64,000 nt of DNA, taken from positions 1 to 64,000 of the forward strand of contig CAMJHM010000002.1 of assembly GCA_946405515.1 (NCBI GenBank), given 5' to 3'. Below are positions 7,573-15,479 of the stretch, one piece after another. This DNA comes from an uncultured Fibrobacter sp. GTDB taxonomy: Bacteria; Fibrobacterota; Fibrobacteria; Fibrobacterales; Fibrobacteraceae. Numbering within the stretch: the first letter of the stretch is position 1; every line of letters starts with the position of its first letter. Both the position numbers and the translations under genes were made by a program. The notes under the pieces were generated by a model, which saw only the letters and a list, made by a program, of their open reading frames with translations, was not told where the DNA came from and searched no databases.

Positions 7573-8217
7573 ATGGGTAGCATGAAAGAAGTATGGTTCT
7601 GGTTGCCCGATTGGGCTGGCAATATGGCTATATGGGATGACGATCTGGTGAACGTCGCTCCGCAGGCCGACCATACCTTCGTCCCGTATGAATCGATGAT
7701 CGCTGCACTCGATGATGTCAGCCGCATTCCCGGAATCGATAAAGCGACTACCGTGGTGGGCTGGGGCCTGGGGGCGCTAGCCCTTATGAAGAGTTCTGCT
7801 TCTTTAAAAAAATGCGATTGGATTTTGCTTTCTCCCTTTGCCGATTTCTGCGACGATAGCGGGGAATGGACCCAGCAGAATTTGCGCTTTATGGCCAAGC
7901 AGTGCTTGACAAATCCGGAACCATCTCTTAACACTTTTGCGGAAGTTTTCGAAAACGAGTTCGGCGATTGGCAAGACGACTGGATGGCAGCCGCCAAGAA
8001 GGTGAATAAGGAATTGCTGTCCAAGGGACTGAACTACCTTGCCGAGACCCGTGTTACAGAGCCGGTCGGGGAAGGACGGAATATCCAGGTTGTCTATGGT
8101 CGCCAAGATACGTGTGTCTTGCCTGCGCAGACGCTCAAGCTCAAGAACCTGTTGCCCGGAGCTTCGTTCCGGGAACGCCCGAAAGCCGGGCATTGGCCCC
8201 CGTTACTGCTTCTGTAG
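7573..8217 (+). CDS. BioH/BioG-like alpha/beta-hydrolase-fold protein with Gly at the nucleophile position
   Basis: 214 residues. The layout fits small carboxylester hydrolases of the BioH/BioG type: N-terminal FWLPDWAGNMAIW (GWG-type oxyanion region), nucleophile elbow GWGLG (residues 63-67), acid region VVYGRQDT (about 183-190) and catalytic-type KAGHWPP near the C-terminus. Where BioH has GWSLGG, this protein has Gly65 (codon GGC). If correct, it cannot make the usual acyl-enzyme. It is shorter than BioH (about 256). An alternative start is the ATG at 7582. The 3' end overlaps lnt, on the opposite strand, by 15 bases. A role in biotin synthesis is only a guess. Confidence 0.72.
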   Translation: MGSMKEVWFWLPDWAGNMAIWDDDLVNVAPQADHTFVPYESMIAALDDVSRIPGIDKATTVVGWGLGALALMKSSASLKKCDWILLSPFADFCDDSGEWTQQNLRFMAKQCLTNPEPSLNTFAEVFENEFGDWQDDWMAAAKKVNKELLSKGLNYLAETRVTEPVGEGRNIQVVYGRQDTCVLPAQTLKLKNLLPGASFRERPKAGHWPPLLLL

Positions 8218-10134
8218 CTTTTTCCTTTGCAGTATGCAACCGGCAGAACAGGTCACCAAATAAATTAAGAAGAACCACAGCAGGGCTGTTTCGATCGTGT
8301 CGCCGATACGTTCGTAAAGCGTGTGCCTTGTCTTTAGCTGCATCTTGCGCTGGACTACGGTGGTCTCGAACAAATTCGTGTTATGGCTGTAGTGGCCGTA
8401 TTGGTCTATGAATGCGCTGATGCCGCTGTTGGCGATGCGTGCGACCGGCATGCCGGTCTCGATGGCGCGGTAGCGGACCAGGTTGAGGTGGTTCCCTGGG
8501 GCCGTACTCCTGCCGAACCAACCATCGTTAGTGATGTTTACCATGAGCCGCGAGCCTTCGCGGGCGGCTTCGCGCACGAGGTCTCCGAATATGGCGTCGT
8601 AGCAGATATACGGAGTCCAGTGGTAAAGGTCGTAGACGGGAGTCTCTGTGCCAGGGACGAAATCCCCTTCGCCAAAGTCGACATAGTTCAGGATGGGGAA
8701 GATGTCGTCGAAGGGAATCCTTTCGCTGAAGGGTACCAGGTGCTTTTTGATGTAGCGTTGCCACCCGTTGTGGCCACCTGGAGAGAACATGAACGACGAA
8801 TTGTAGATTTCGTACCGGCGAGGGCCGTCTGAGTCCTTGATTCTCATGTGGTCTAGTGCTCCGGTCAAGACATAGGCATCTTTGTCGTTTGCCAGTTTTT
8901 GTAGACGTCTTATGACTAGCGGTTGACGGCGGAGGTGGTCTGGAATGGCTGTTTCTGCCATGAGGATGATGTCTGTGCTATCGGGGACGCTGTCGTATGC
9001 CATCCCGAGCGTCTTGTCGACAATGGAATCGAATCGAGCCCGGCTCCATTTGGCCCCTTGAGCAATGCTCGGTTGGATAAGCGCGATATTCGGTGCCTTG
9101 TCGCCATCTTTAATATAGAAGGGTTGTGCGTCGGCTCGCGAAAGAACGATGGACCCTTGGATGGCGAGGCCGGCCAGAATGAATACGGGAATGAGAACAG
9201 GCCATTTTTTCTTGAGGCCTTCGCGACGGATCCCTTTTTCGACAATCATATTCGATGCGATGATTATCGTCGTGTATCCGAAAATGCCTATGATAGAAAG
9301 CGCTTGCAGGAGTTCCAGCTGGTTGCCGAAGGCGTAACCGAGGTGGCTCCATGGGAAACTGAAGTCCCCGCGGGTGCGCGTCATTTCGATGCCTGCGTAG
9401 AACAGCGGGAACAGCACGAGCAACCACGGCTTGCCCTTGATTTTTATGGATCTTGCCAAGGTGTACACGAATGCGGCAAAGACGTTGTGTACGCTGAAGA
9501 AGGCGATGAGCAGCACGAGCCCGAAGAGGATGAGGCCGGAGGGTGCCGTCTCGACATGCATGACGTTATATATCCAGTAGTAATTGATAGTATTGAACAA
9601 CATCCCGGACCAAAATGTCGCAAACATGATGGTGCCGCGTTTGCTGCGGTTGAGGACCATAAACCACGGGACGAGCAAGATGAGTGCTGCGGGCCCGAGC
9701 GGCAGCGGCGGGAAAGCGAGCGCGTAGAAGCCCCACGCGATAAGGGAAAGTGCGAGCGCTTGCCTGGATTCTTTTTCTTTAATCTTGCGGTAGTTCCAAC
9801 GGATGAACAGAAGCATCCAGAACAGGAATGCCGGGAGGAACGTTACGGAAATCTGGATTAATCCGGCGTGACTTGCGCTCAGGTAGTCCAAAGCCAAAAA
9901 CAGAAACGCTATGATAGTATAGGTGTAGAACGAGAGCCTGAAGTTTTTGCGTATGGGACGCAGAATGAAGAATACGGCAGCGATGGCAACGGGCACAAAC
10001 TGGAGGTTCTGCGTGTACAGGCCCGGCTCGTCGGGGCGGGTGGTGAAGATTGCCGCTTCTGCAATTAGAACAGCGACTGCGTAAATCCAATAAAGCTTTG
10101 GTATGAGCTTGAGCGCTTCTATGATTTTCGGCAT
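8203..10134 (-). CDS. lnt: Apolipoprotein N-acyltransferase
   Basis: 643 residues. Lnt adds the third acyl chain to the N-terminal cysteine of lipoproteins in the inner membrane. About ten hydrophobic segments fill residues 1-345. A nitrilase-type domain follows with the full triad: Glu394 (MAETAIPDH), Lys463 or Lys464 (YIKKHLVPFSE) and Cys511 (YICYDAIFG). The conserved VNITNDGWFG and PVARIANSGIS motifs are also present. E. coli Lnt has about 512 residues; the extra length is an N-terminal set of membrane segments. The window encodes many lipoproteins that would be substrates. It lies just downstream of rsmI (17 bases) and is probably co-transcribed with it. Confidence 0.95.
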   Translation of the reverse strand: MPKIIEALKLIPKLYWIYAVAVLIAEAAIFTTRPDEPGLYTQNLQFVPVAIAAVFFILRPIRKNFRLSFYTYTIIAFLFLALDYLSASHAGLIQISVTFLPAFLFWMLLFIRWNYRKIKEKESRQALALSLIAWGFYALAFPPLPLGPAALILLVPWFMVLNRSKRGTIMFATFWSGMLFNTINYYWIYNVMHVETAPSGLILFGLVLLIAFFSVHNVFAAFVYTLARSIKIKGKPWLLVLFPLFYAGIEMTRTRGDFSFPWSHLGYAFGNQLELLQALSIIGIFGYTTIIIASNMIVEKGIRREGLKKKWPVLIPVFILAGLAIQGSIVLSRADAQPFYIKDGDKAPNIALIQPSIAQGAKWSRARFDSIVDKTLGMAYDSVPDSTDIILMAETAIPDHLRRQPLVIRRLQKLANDKDAYVLTGALDHMRIKDSDGPRRYEIYNSSFMFSPGGHNGWQRYIKKHLVPFSERIPFDDIFPILNYVDFGEGDFVPGTETPVYDLYHWTPYICYDAIFGDLVREAAREGSRLMVNITNDGWFGRSTAPGNHLNLVRYRAIETGMPVARIANSGISAFIDQYGHYSHNTNLFETTVVQRKMQLKTRHTLYERIGDTIETALLWFFLIYLVTCSAGCILQRKKLQKQ

Positions 10135-10151
10135 GTTGCTAAGCTAGGGCT

Positions 10152-10838
10152 TCAGAGGCCTGATTTATCTTGGGGGTTGAATATCAGGACGAACTCGCCT
10201 TTGGGCGGGTGCGCCTTAAAGTGTGCGGTGATTTCTTCCGGAGTCCCGATGAGGTGTTCTTCGAATTTTTTTGTCAATTCGCGCATCAGGGCTATCTTGA
10301 TGTTGCCGTAGACCTGGCCGATTTCTTCTACGAATTTGTCGATGTTATGCGGGCTTGCGTAAAAGATTTGCGTGGCTTCTTCGTCCTTGAGTTTTTCCAA
10401 GAGGTGAATGCGCTGGGCACTTTTTTTCGGAGAGAAGTACTGGAAGGTAAAGTGGTCTGTGGGCATGCCGCTCGAAACGAGGGCGGCGACCATGGCGCAG
10501 CAGCCGGGGATTGCCCTCACGTCGATGCCGTTGCGGACACATTCGCGGACCAGGTTGAACGCGGGGTCGGCAATCCCCGGCGTGCCGGCATCGCTCACGA
10601 GAGCGATGTCGCCCTCGTTTTGCAGGTACTCCACGTATTTCGGAGTGACTTTTTCCTTGTTGAAGTCGTGATAAGGCTCCATGGGAGTCGTAATCCCGTA
10701 TGTGTCGAAGAGTATGCGCGAATGGCGCGTGTCTTCTGCCAGTACCAGGGGGACTTCTTTCAGGATGCGAACCGCTCGGTAGGTAATATCTTCCATGTTC
10801 CCGATCGGGGTCGCTACGATGTATAGGGTGTGCGGCAT
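10152..10838 (-). CDS. rsmI: 16S rRNA (cytidine-1402 2'-O)-methyltransferase
   Basis: 228 residues from the ATG at 10838 (MPHTLYIVATPIGNMEDITYRA). The frame stays open 65 codons upstream, but family alignment demands the internal start. RsmI uses SAM to methylate the ribose of C1402 in the decoding centre. Hallmarks of the tetrapyrrole-methylase fold are ATPIGN, LAEDTRHSRILFDTYGI, LVSDAGTPGIADPA and AIPGCCAMVAAL (the usual GPSA is CCAM here). It ends SGL* with no C-terminal extension (E. coli 286 residues), so it is the short form. Confidence 0.95.
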   Translation of the reverse strand: MPHTLYIVATPIGNMEDITYRAVRILKEVPLVLAEDTRHSRILFDTYGITTPMEPYHDFNKEKVTPKYVEYLQNEGDIALVSDAGTPGIADPAFNLVRECVRNGIDVRAIPGCCAMVAALVSSGMPTDHFTFQYFSPKKSAQRIHLLEKLKDEEATQIFYASPHNIDKFVEEIGQVYGNIKIALMRELTKKFEEHLIGTPEEITAHFKAHPPKGEFVLIFNPQDKSGL

Positions 10839-10854
10839 AGTTAAAAGATAGTAA

Positions 10855-11457
10855 CTAATAGTCGCTTGCGCTATTGAGATCGGTTTGCCGTTGCTCCTGG
10901 AATTCGAATGCCAGCCGTTCGATGAGCTTGCGGTGCATTTCTGTTGCGGCCTCGTTGACAAGATCGCTGCGCAGGATTCCGTACCAGAAGGCTTCGACGT
11001 GCTCGCTTTCGATGAATTCGATACTTTGAACAAGGGCGCCTTCGCAATAGAATTTCGTGGAGAAGGTGAATGTCCAGTCTTCGTTTACGGGGAGTGCGGG
11101 CCAAAGGGGAATGAATGCTGCACCAACATACCAGACGCTGCCTTCTGCCTTGCTGGAGGGGGCTACTGATACGTGGATGTCTGCATTGCCGTAGCACTTG
11201 TCCGAAGGAAATGCCTGCTCGCTGATGGCCGACGAATACGCTTTTTTCAAATCTTCGGATAGGGGTTGAACAATTCCGTTACGGTATAAATTGATTTCCC
11301 TGTAGAACGGATGTTCTTGTCTTTCGCTGCTGATGGCGGCTCGGTCGGCTTGAACCAGGTTTACGGAGCATGCGCTCAGGGCAAGCATGCAAAACGCCAT
11401 TGCCGTAATCGCAACGAGTTTTCTAGGAATGCTCTGTGAGGTCTCCGTTAAAATCAT
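10855..11457 (-). CDS. Hypothetical lipoprotein
   Basis: 200 residues with an N-terminal hydrophobic segment and a lipobox LALSAC (Cys30). The body is hydrophilic with two further Cys (about 89 and 138). The hydrophobic WYVGAAFIPLWPALP (about 109-123) may sit at the membrane. No family was recognised; the layout recalls small outer-membrane lipoproteins of the DUF799/LptE size class, without evidence. It ends 16 bases before the rsmI start, so lipoprotein, rsmI and lnt look like one transcription unit. No strong ribosome site is visible; a later Met would destroy the signal peptide. Confidence 0.78.
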   Translation of the reverse strand: MILTETSQSIPRKLVAITAMAFCMLALSACSVNLVQADRAAISSERQEHPFYREINLYRNGIVQPLSEDLKKAYSSAISEQAFPSDKCYGNADIHVSVAPSSKAEGSVWYVGAAFIPLWPALPVNEDWTFTFSTKFYCEGALVQSIEFIESEHVEAFWYGILRSDLVNEAATEMHRKLIERLAFEFQEQRQTDLNSASDY

Positions 11458-11524
11458 GCGTTAAAAGGTAGTATTTTATTTTGCCGAACGGACATCGGTC
11501 TTGCATCTTGTTACATTGTGCTTG

Positions 11525-12247
11525 ATGGATAAAGTTGCGTATTTCATTTCGGATGCTCACCTGGGTATAGACCCCCCGGGATGTTTGCCCAATAGAGAAG
11601 AAAAACTTGTCGAACTCTTGCGCTCCTGGAAAGGGTGTGCAAGCCATGTTGTCATTGTGGGCGATTTGTTTGAATTTTGGTTCGAATACCGCGACTATGT
11701 CTCTAAAAATCACTTGCCTTTAATCCGGGCGCTGGCAGACCTTGTTGAGTCTGGTGTGTCGGTCCATTTGTTCCGCGGCAACCATGACTTCGCACTTGGG
11801 GATTTCTTTGAAAAATCGGTCGGCGCGCATGTCCATGACAACGCCATCTTGGAAATCCAGGGAAAGCGGATATATGTCGCCCATGGGGATGGTGTAATCA
11901 AGTCGGATTGGAAGTACAGGCTTTATCGTAAAATTTTGGATTGTTCTTTTAATCGTTGGCTTTTTAGAATGTTCCACCCGGATTGGGGAATGGCTCTTGC
12001 CCGGTTTGTCGGCCGCAGCAGCCGCAAGGCGGGAGAGAACAAGGTTATCGCCATTGACGAGTATTTGGAATGGGGGAACGGAGTCCTTCGCGAAAAAGCT
12101 TGCGACATCTGCGTCCATGGGCATCATCATCTGGCCGGCATTTGGAATGTGGAAAATGGGGTGGTCGCCTCTCCGGGAGAGTGGATAAAAAAATTCACCG
12201 TACTCCAGTTGGAGAACGGCGAACTTTTGTTGAAGAATATTGACTAG
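11525..12247 (+). CDS. UDP-2,3-diacylglucosamine diphosphatase-like metallophosphatase
   Basis: 240 residues from the ATG at 11525, the same length as E. coli LpxH; a frame-compatible ATG at 11501 adds eight unsupported residues. LpxH-type enzymes cleave UDP-2,3-diacylglucosamine to lipid X in lipid A synthesis at the inner membrane. All calcineurin-type metal motifs are visible: SDAHLG (Asp10, His12), GDLFEFWFEY, RGNHDFALG, VAHGDGV and the terminal HGHHHLAG. The GDLFDFWFEY-like string is typical of the LpxH branch. It stands alone and divergent from the lipoprotein-rsmI-lnt unit. Assignment to LpxH over a generic phosphoesterase is likely but not certain. Confidence 0.85.
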   Translation: MDKVAYFISDAHLGIDPPGCLPNREEKLVELLRSWKGCASHVVIVGDLFEFWFEYRDYVSKNHLPLIRALADLVESGVSVHLFRGNHDFALGDFFEKSVGAHVHDNAILEIQGKRIYVAHGDGVIKSDWKYRLYRKILDCSFNRWLFRMFHPDWGMALARFVGRSSRKAGENKVIAIDEYLEWGNGVLREKACDICVHGHHHLAGIWNVENGVVASPGEWIKKFTVLQLENGELLLKNID

Positions 12248-12251
12248 CGAC

Positions 12252-12686
12252 TTAGTCTTGCGGATTCTCGTTAAAACGTTGCTCAGAAGCTTTCATCATC
12301 TTCTTGCTTTTGTTATCGCCCCATATTGTGGCAACGAGATCCATGCTTGAGAACTCAGCCCACCAGTCTTCAACCCAGCACCAATGATAGGTCTTCCCTT
12401 TTTCGTCGGTAATCGTCCAGTTCTTGTGTGCAGAGAAGGTGTAGGTTTTTGAACCTTCCATTACATCGGAACTTTCAGATTTCTCGTCGTCAAAGTTGAT
12501 AGTCCATGTCTTTCCTTCGGTCCTTTTGTATATAGCGATATTGAACGCCACGAGGATGACGAGGAAGATAATGGTCCACTTGTAATTTTTCTTCGTCAGC
12601 AACCAAATGATCGTAATGACCAAGAGAATGCTGAGTGCAGCAAAATTATAGTGGGTCGGGTAAAAAACGCTGAGAACTTCAAACAT
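12252..12686 (-). CDS. Small membrane protein of unknown function
   Basis: 144 residues. Two transmembrane helices lie near the N-terminus (about 13-31 and 36-52), followed by a soluble domain of about 90 residues rich in Lys, Asp and Trp (ENWTITDEKGKTYHWCWVEDWWAEF). No family was recognised. It lies 8 bases downstream of the gene at 12695-13414 and is probably translated from the same message. It is more AT-rich than the surrounding housekeeping genes. Confidence 0.7.
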   Translation of the reverse strand: MFEVLSVFYPTHYNFAALSILLVITIIWLLTKKNYKWTIIFLVILVAFNIAIYKRTEGKTWTINFDDEKSESSDVMEGSKTYTFSAHKNWTITDEKGKTYHWCWVEDWWAEFSSMDLVATIWGDNKSKKMMKASEQRFNENPQD

Positions 12687-12694
12687 TCTTTACC

Positions 12695-13414
12695 TTATTT
12701 TGCTTTGGCGGCAGCCTTCTGTTCGGCAACGAGGGAGGCAATGCTGAACGTGATTACCTTGCCATTGATGTTGCAGGTCGTGCGGAAGCTCTTCTTGGGA
12801 AGAGCGATGCCGTGAGAAGAAAGCGTTCCCATGAAGGAGGCGTTGGCATGGCTCGCGATAGTACGAACGTTGATGAAGCCTTTGTCCTTGCTGAAGGTCA
12901 GCTTGAAGGTCTTCTTTGCGGTGTCGTATTCGGCAACCATGGTCTTGTTGACAGCCGTGTTCACGCCGGTCTTGTCGCCGCTGGTGCGCTTGTCGAAGAT
13001 GATGGTTCCGCGGGAGTCGATGGAGAGCATCGGAAGACCGACGGAGTTACGGCAAGCGAGAACCTGCCACGGACCTTTTTTCTTGGAAGGCTTCTTGCCA
13101 GTGAAAATGAACTTGCCGTTTTCCTGAGTCAGGTAGTAAGCTCCCGTCGCGATTTCTTCACCGATGGCATTCAGGGCGCCCTTGAAGTAGAGCAGGTAAC
13201 CCTTGTTGTTCGGAGTGAAACGGAAGGAAGTGGTTTTGAGTTTGGCCGTCGGGAAGATGGAAATGCGCTTGCCAACCGGATCCACTTCGATGTCGGCGTA
13301 GGCTTCTTTGTTGGGAGCCTTCTCCGCAATCTTGTCGAGCTTGATGGCCTTGGCTACATCTTCCGAGAAACGGATGAAACCACGGATGTCCATTTTTACA
13401 ACAATGTTTTCCAT
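12695..13414 (-). CDS. Unknown soluble protein with apparent internal duplication
   Basis: 239 residues from the ATG at 13414, preceded by AGAGGTG at a good distance; the open frame upstream to 13567 is rejected. There is no signal peptide or membrane segment, many Lys, and an AAAKAK C-terminus. The two halves look alike: MDIRGFIRFSE near residue 8 against IDSRGTIIFDK near 128, then a beta-rich stretch closing with NGKFIFT (about 97) or NGKVITF (about 220). This suggests two copies of one beta-domain of about 105 residues. Codon use resembles well-expressed genes of the window. No function is proposed. Confidence 0.75.
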   Translation of the reverse strand: MENIVVKMDIRGFIRFSEDVAKAIKLDKIAEKAPNKEAYADIEVDPVGKRISIFPTAKLKTTSFRFTPNNKGYLLYFKGALNAIGEEIATGAYYLTQENGKFIFTGKKPSKKKGPWQVLACRNSVGLPMLSIDSRGTIIFDKRTSGDKTGVNTAVNKTMVAEYDTAKKTFKLTFSKDKGFINVRTIASHANASFMGTLSSHGIALPKKSFRTTCNINGKVITFSIASLVAEQKAAAKAK

Positions 13415-13607
13415 TATACACCTCTTTGTTTGTTTGTTGTTTTGGCAATAAATTAATAATTTTTTTCGCTTGTTGCAACCATGGTAAGAAAAAAGCAATA
13501 AAACGCCATTTTTTTGACGAATGTCACATTTGTGTAAAAATGTCGTTACGTTTACTGAAGTGTACAAAAACGCGGAAACCCTTATAAAATAAGGATTTGA
13601 GGATGAA

Positions 13608-14387
13608 TTAGTTCTTTTGTATGTCTTCTAAAACAGCGTCTTTTAATGTCTTTCCGTTTCTTTCCGTCGCTTTAATTTCTGAAATCTTCCTGAAAACGGT
13701 GTGAGCGGCGTCACGTTCGCTTTTGCGATCAAAGAGGATGGAAACCTGATTTTGCCTTTCGGCCAGTTCTTTTTCAGGCATGCGAAGTGTTGAACGTACA
13801 AGAAATTTTGGATAGAGAAAACGATATTTTCGGGCAAGGGCATCGGCGATGCTTTCTACGGGGTCGATAAGAATAAGTGATTGATTTTTGCCCAGTTGTT
13901 CTGCGGCAAGAATCGCGCCCGTTCCGCGCCCAGCAAGGAATTGCACGTGCCCTCCCGCCAGTTGTGAGGCGCATTCGGCGATGGCTTTTGCATCGGGCTC
14001 GAATGTTTCTTGGGAGGGTGTTCCCTTGTTGTCTGCGCTCCCGCGATAGTTGAATGTTATAAGCCTGAGCTTGTCTGTCGTTCCCATTTCGGCGAGGAAC
14101 TGAGCTGCATCTTCGTCTGCGCCGGGGTAGTAAAGGAGCGCAGGCGCATCGTTGTTCCCGACAATCCAGCCGTTGAGTATTGTGCCGTCTTCCAGCGTGC
14201 ATTCTGCAGACTTTGCAGTCTCTTGTATGGCGGCTCTTGCCTCGTTGTGGCTAATGGCGCGCGGGTAGGCGTTTCGGCGTTCGGTAAGGGCGAGGTAGAA
14301 TACCATGCTTATATATAAGACGACTACTATGCCAATGAATCGGAGAATGCGAGAAACTGTGCTGGAAAGAGCCTGCTTGAAATTCAT
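13608..14387 (-). CDS. Membrane-anchored alpha/beta-hydrolase-like protein with Gly at the nucleophile
   Basis: 259 residues. One N-terminal transmembrane helix (about 16-33) precedes a serine-hydrolase-like domain of the BEM46/YqkD layout: LLYYPGADEDAAQF, TFNYRGSADNKGTPS, then the elbow at about 152-158. The elbow reads GRGTG, so the nucleophile position is Gly155 (codon GGA) where active members have Ser. The acid (LIDPVES) region is plausible, but no convincing catalytic His is seen near the shortened C-terminus. It is therefore probably inactive as a hydrolase, or a scaffold. It starts divergently from the regulator at 14649. Confidence 0.75.
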   Translation of the reverse strand: MNFKQALSSTVSRILRFIGIVVVLYISMVFYLALTERRNAYPRAISHNEARAAIQETAKSAECTLEDGTILNGWIVGNNDAPALLYYPGADEDAAQFLAEMGTTDKLRLITFNYRGSADNKGTPSQETFEPDAKAIAECASQLAGGHVQFLAGRGTGAILAAEQLGKNQSLILIDPVESIADALARKYRFLYPKFLVRSTLRMPEKELAERQNQVSILFDRKSERDAAHTVFRKISEIKATERNGKTLKDAVLEDIQKN

Positions 14388-14410
14388 GTGCCAAATATAA
14401 AAAACTGTGG

Positions 14411-14624
14411 GTGTTCTCTTTGGGATGCGTTAAAAACAAAAGGACTTCCGCTTGGAGTTAAGCGGAAGTCCGAGGGATGGGATTGGGTGTTCTCTAAATA
14501 TAGCTAAAAAATTTGAAAGTGAACACTCTTTTTATAAAAAAGTGTTCCCAAAGTGTTCTCTAGCACAATGTCTGAGCGGTTTCGCGAAAAATTTGATAAA
14601 ATTTTTTTAAAAAGGGTGTTCCCA
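14411..14624. promoter_or_regulatory. Array of GTGTTC boxes including a palindromic pair
   Basis: Five direct copies of GTGTTCTCT or GTGTTCCCA begin at 14411, 14487, 14542, 14553 and 14616. One inverted copy, GAACACT, lies at 14521-14527. The inverted copy and the copy at 14541-14547 form a dyad, GAACACT-N13-AGTGTTC, whose spacer is almost pure A/T. All lie between the divergent genes at 14387 and 14649. The pattern is that of an operator region, most simply for the adjacent TIGR02147 protein (inference). Confidence 0.6.
14442..14471 (-). terminator. Orphan terminator-like hairpin between divergent genes
   Basis: A perfect 12-bp stem (GGACTTCCGCTT and its complement) with a 6-base loop. On the minus strand it is followed by TTTTGTTTTT, the form of an intrinsic terminator. 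No minus-strand gene ends here: the gene to the left starts at 14387 and the gene to the right is on the plus strand. It could end an antisense or small RNA, or attenuate the gene at 13608-14387. The GGACTTCC arm recalls the terminator at 256-294. Confidence 0.7.
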
Positions 14625-14648
14625 GAATAAAGAAAAAAATTTAGATTT

Positions 14649-15479
14649 ATGTTGATGAACGTTTACGCATACTATAACTATAGAAAGTACCTGCAGGACT
14701 ACTACGAGTACCAGAAGTCCGTCCAGCGTTACTTCTCTTATCGGTCCTTCGCCAAGAAGGTCGGTTATAGTTCATCCGGTTTTTACTTGGATCTGATCAA
14801 GGGTCGCAAGTCGCTGACACCGGCTATGGTCACGAAGTTCATTGCTGCGCTTGGCTTGAACGAACGCGAAGGGCGCTACTTCCAGCTGATGGTGGATTTC
14901 ACTCACGCTGAATCGCCCGCTTCTAAACAACAGATATTCGATCAGATGTCCGCGCTTTTACCGCGGACAACAAAGACTTTAACTAAGAACCAGCAGGAAT
15001 ACTATAGCAAGTGGTATTATGTTGCTGTTCGTGAATCGCTTGCCGTTTTGGATATTAACGAGAAAAATATTCCCGAACTGGCTCTGTTCCTCAATCCCCG
15101 CATTTCGGTGCCGCAAGCAAAACAGGCTATCCGTTTGCTTCTGGATTTGGGGCTGATTGAACTTGTGGACGGTTTTTACCGTTCCGTGAACAAAACAATA
15201 TCCAGTGGACGTGAAATTGCGCCGATCTTTATCCACCAGTTCCAAAAACAAATGGTAGATTTGGGTAAAGAAGCCATCGATCACTACAGTGTGGAAAGGC
15301 GCAACGTGTCCTGTACGACGATGAGCGTATCGCCCAAGGGTTTGGAACGCATCATCAACAAGATAGACTTGTTCCGCAAGGAAATCTTGGACATCGTTCG
15401 CTCCGACGAAGGTGAGTCCATGATTTGCGAACTGAACATTCAATTTTTCCCGTTGAGCAAAGAAAAGGAGGCAAAATGA
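14649..15479 (+). CDS. TIGR02147/DUF4423 family putative regulator
   Basis: 276 residues. It matches the TIGR02147 pattern from the first residues: YAYYNYRKYLQDYYE, then YSYRSFAKKVGYSS-type helix-turn-helix (about 30-60), SLTPAMVTKFIAALGL, and NEREGRYFQLMVDFTHA. The C-terminal half carries the DUF4423-like region (YYSKWYYVAVRE, ALFLNPRISVPQAKQAIRLLLDLGL, and the VSCTTMSVS strand). The family is known from Fibrobacter as a large paralogous group; its members look like DNA-binding regulators but have no settled function. The next gene, a lipoprotein, starts inside its stop codon. The start may be 14649 or 14655; neither has a good ribosome site. Confidence 0.9.
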   Translation: MLMNVYAYYNYRKYLQDYYEYQKSVQRYFSYRSFAKKVGYSSSGFYLDLIKGRKSLTPAMVTKFIAALGLNEREGRYFQLMVDFTHAESPASKQQIFDQMSALLPRTTKTLTKNQQEYYSKWYYVAVRESLAVLDINEKNIPELALFLNPRISVPQAKQAIRLLLDLGLIELVDGFYRSVNKTISSGREIAPIFIHQFQKQMVDLGKEAIDHYSVERRNVSCTTMSVSPKGLERIINKIDLFRKEILDIVRSDEGESMICELNIQFFPLSKEKEAK

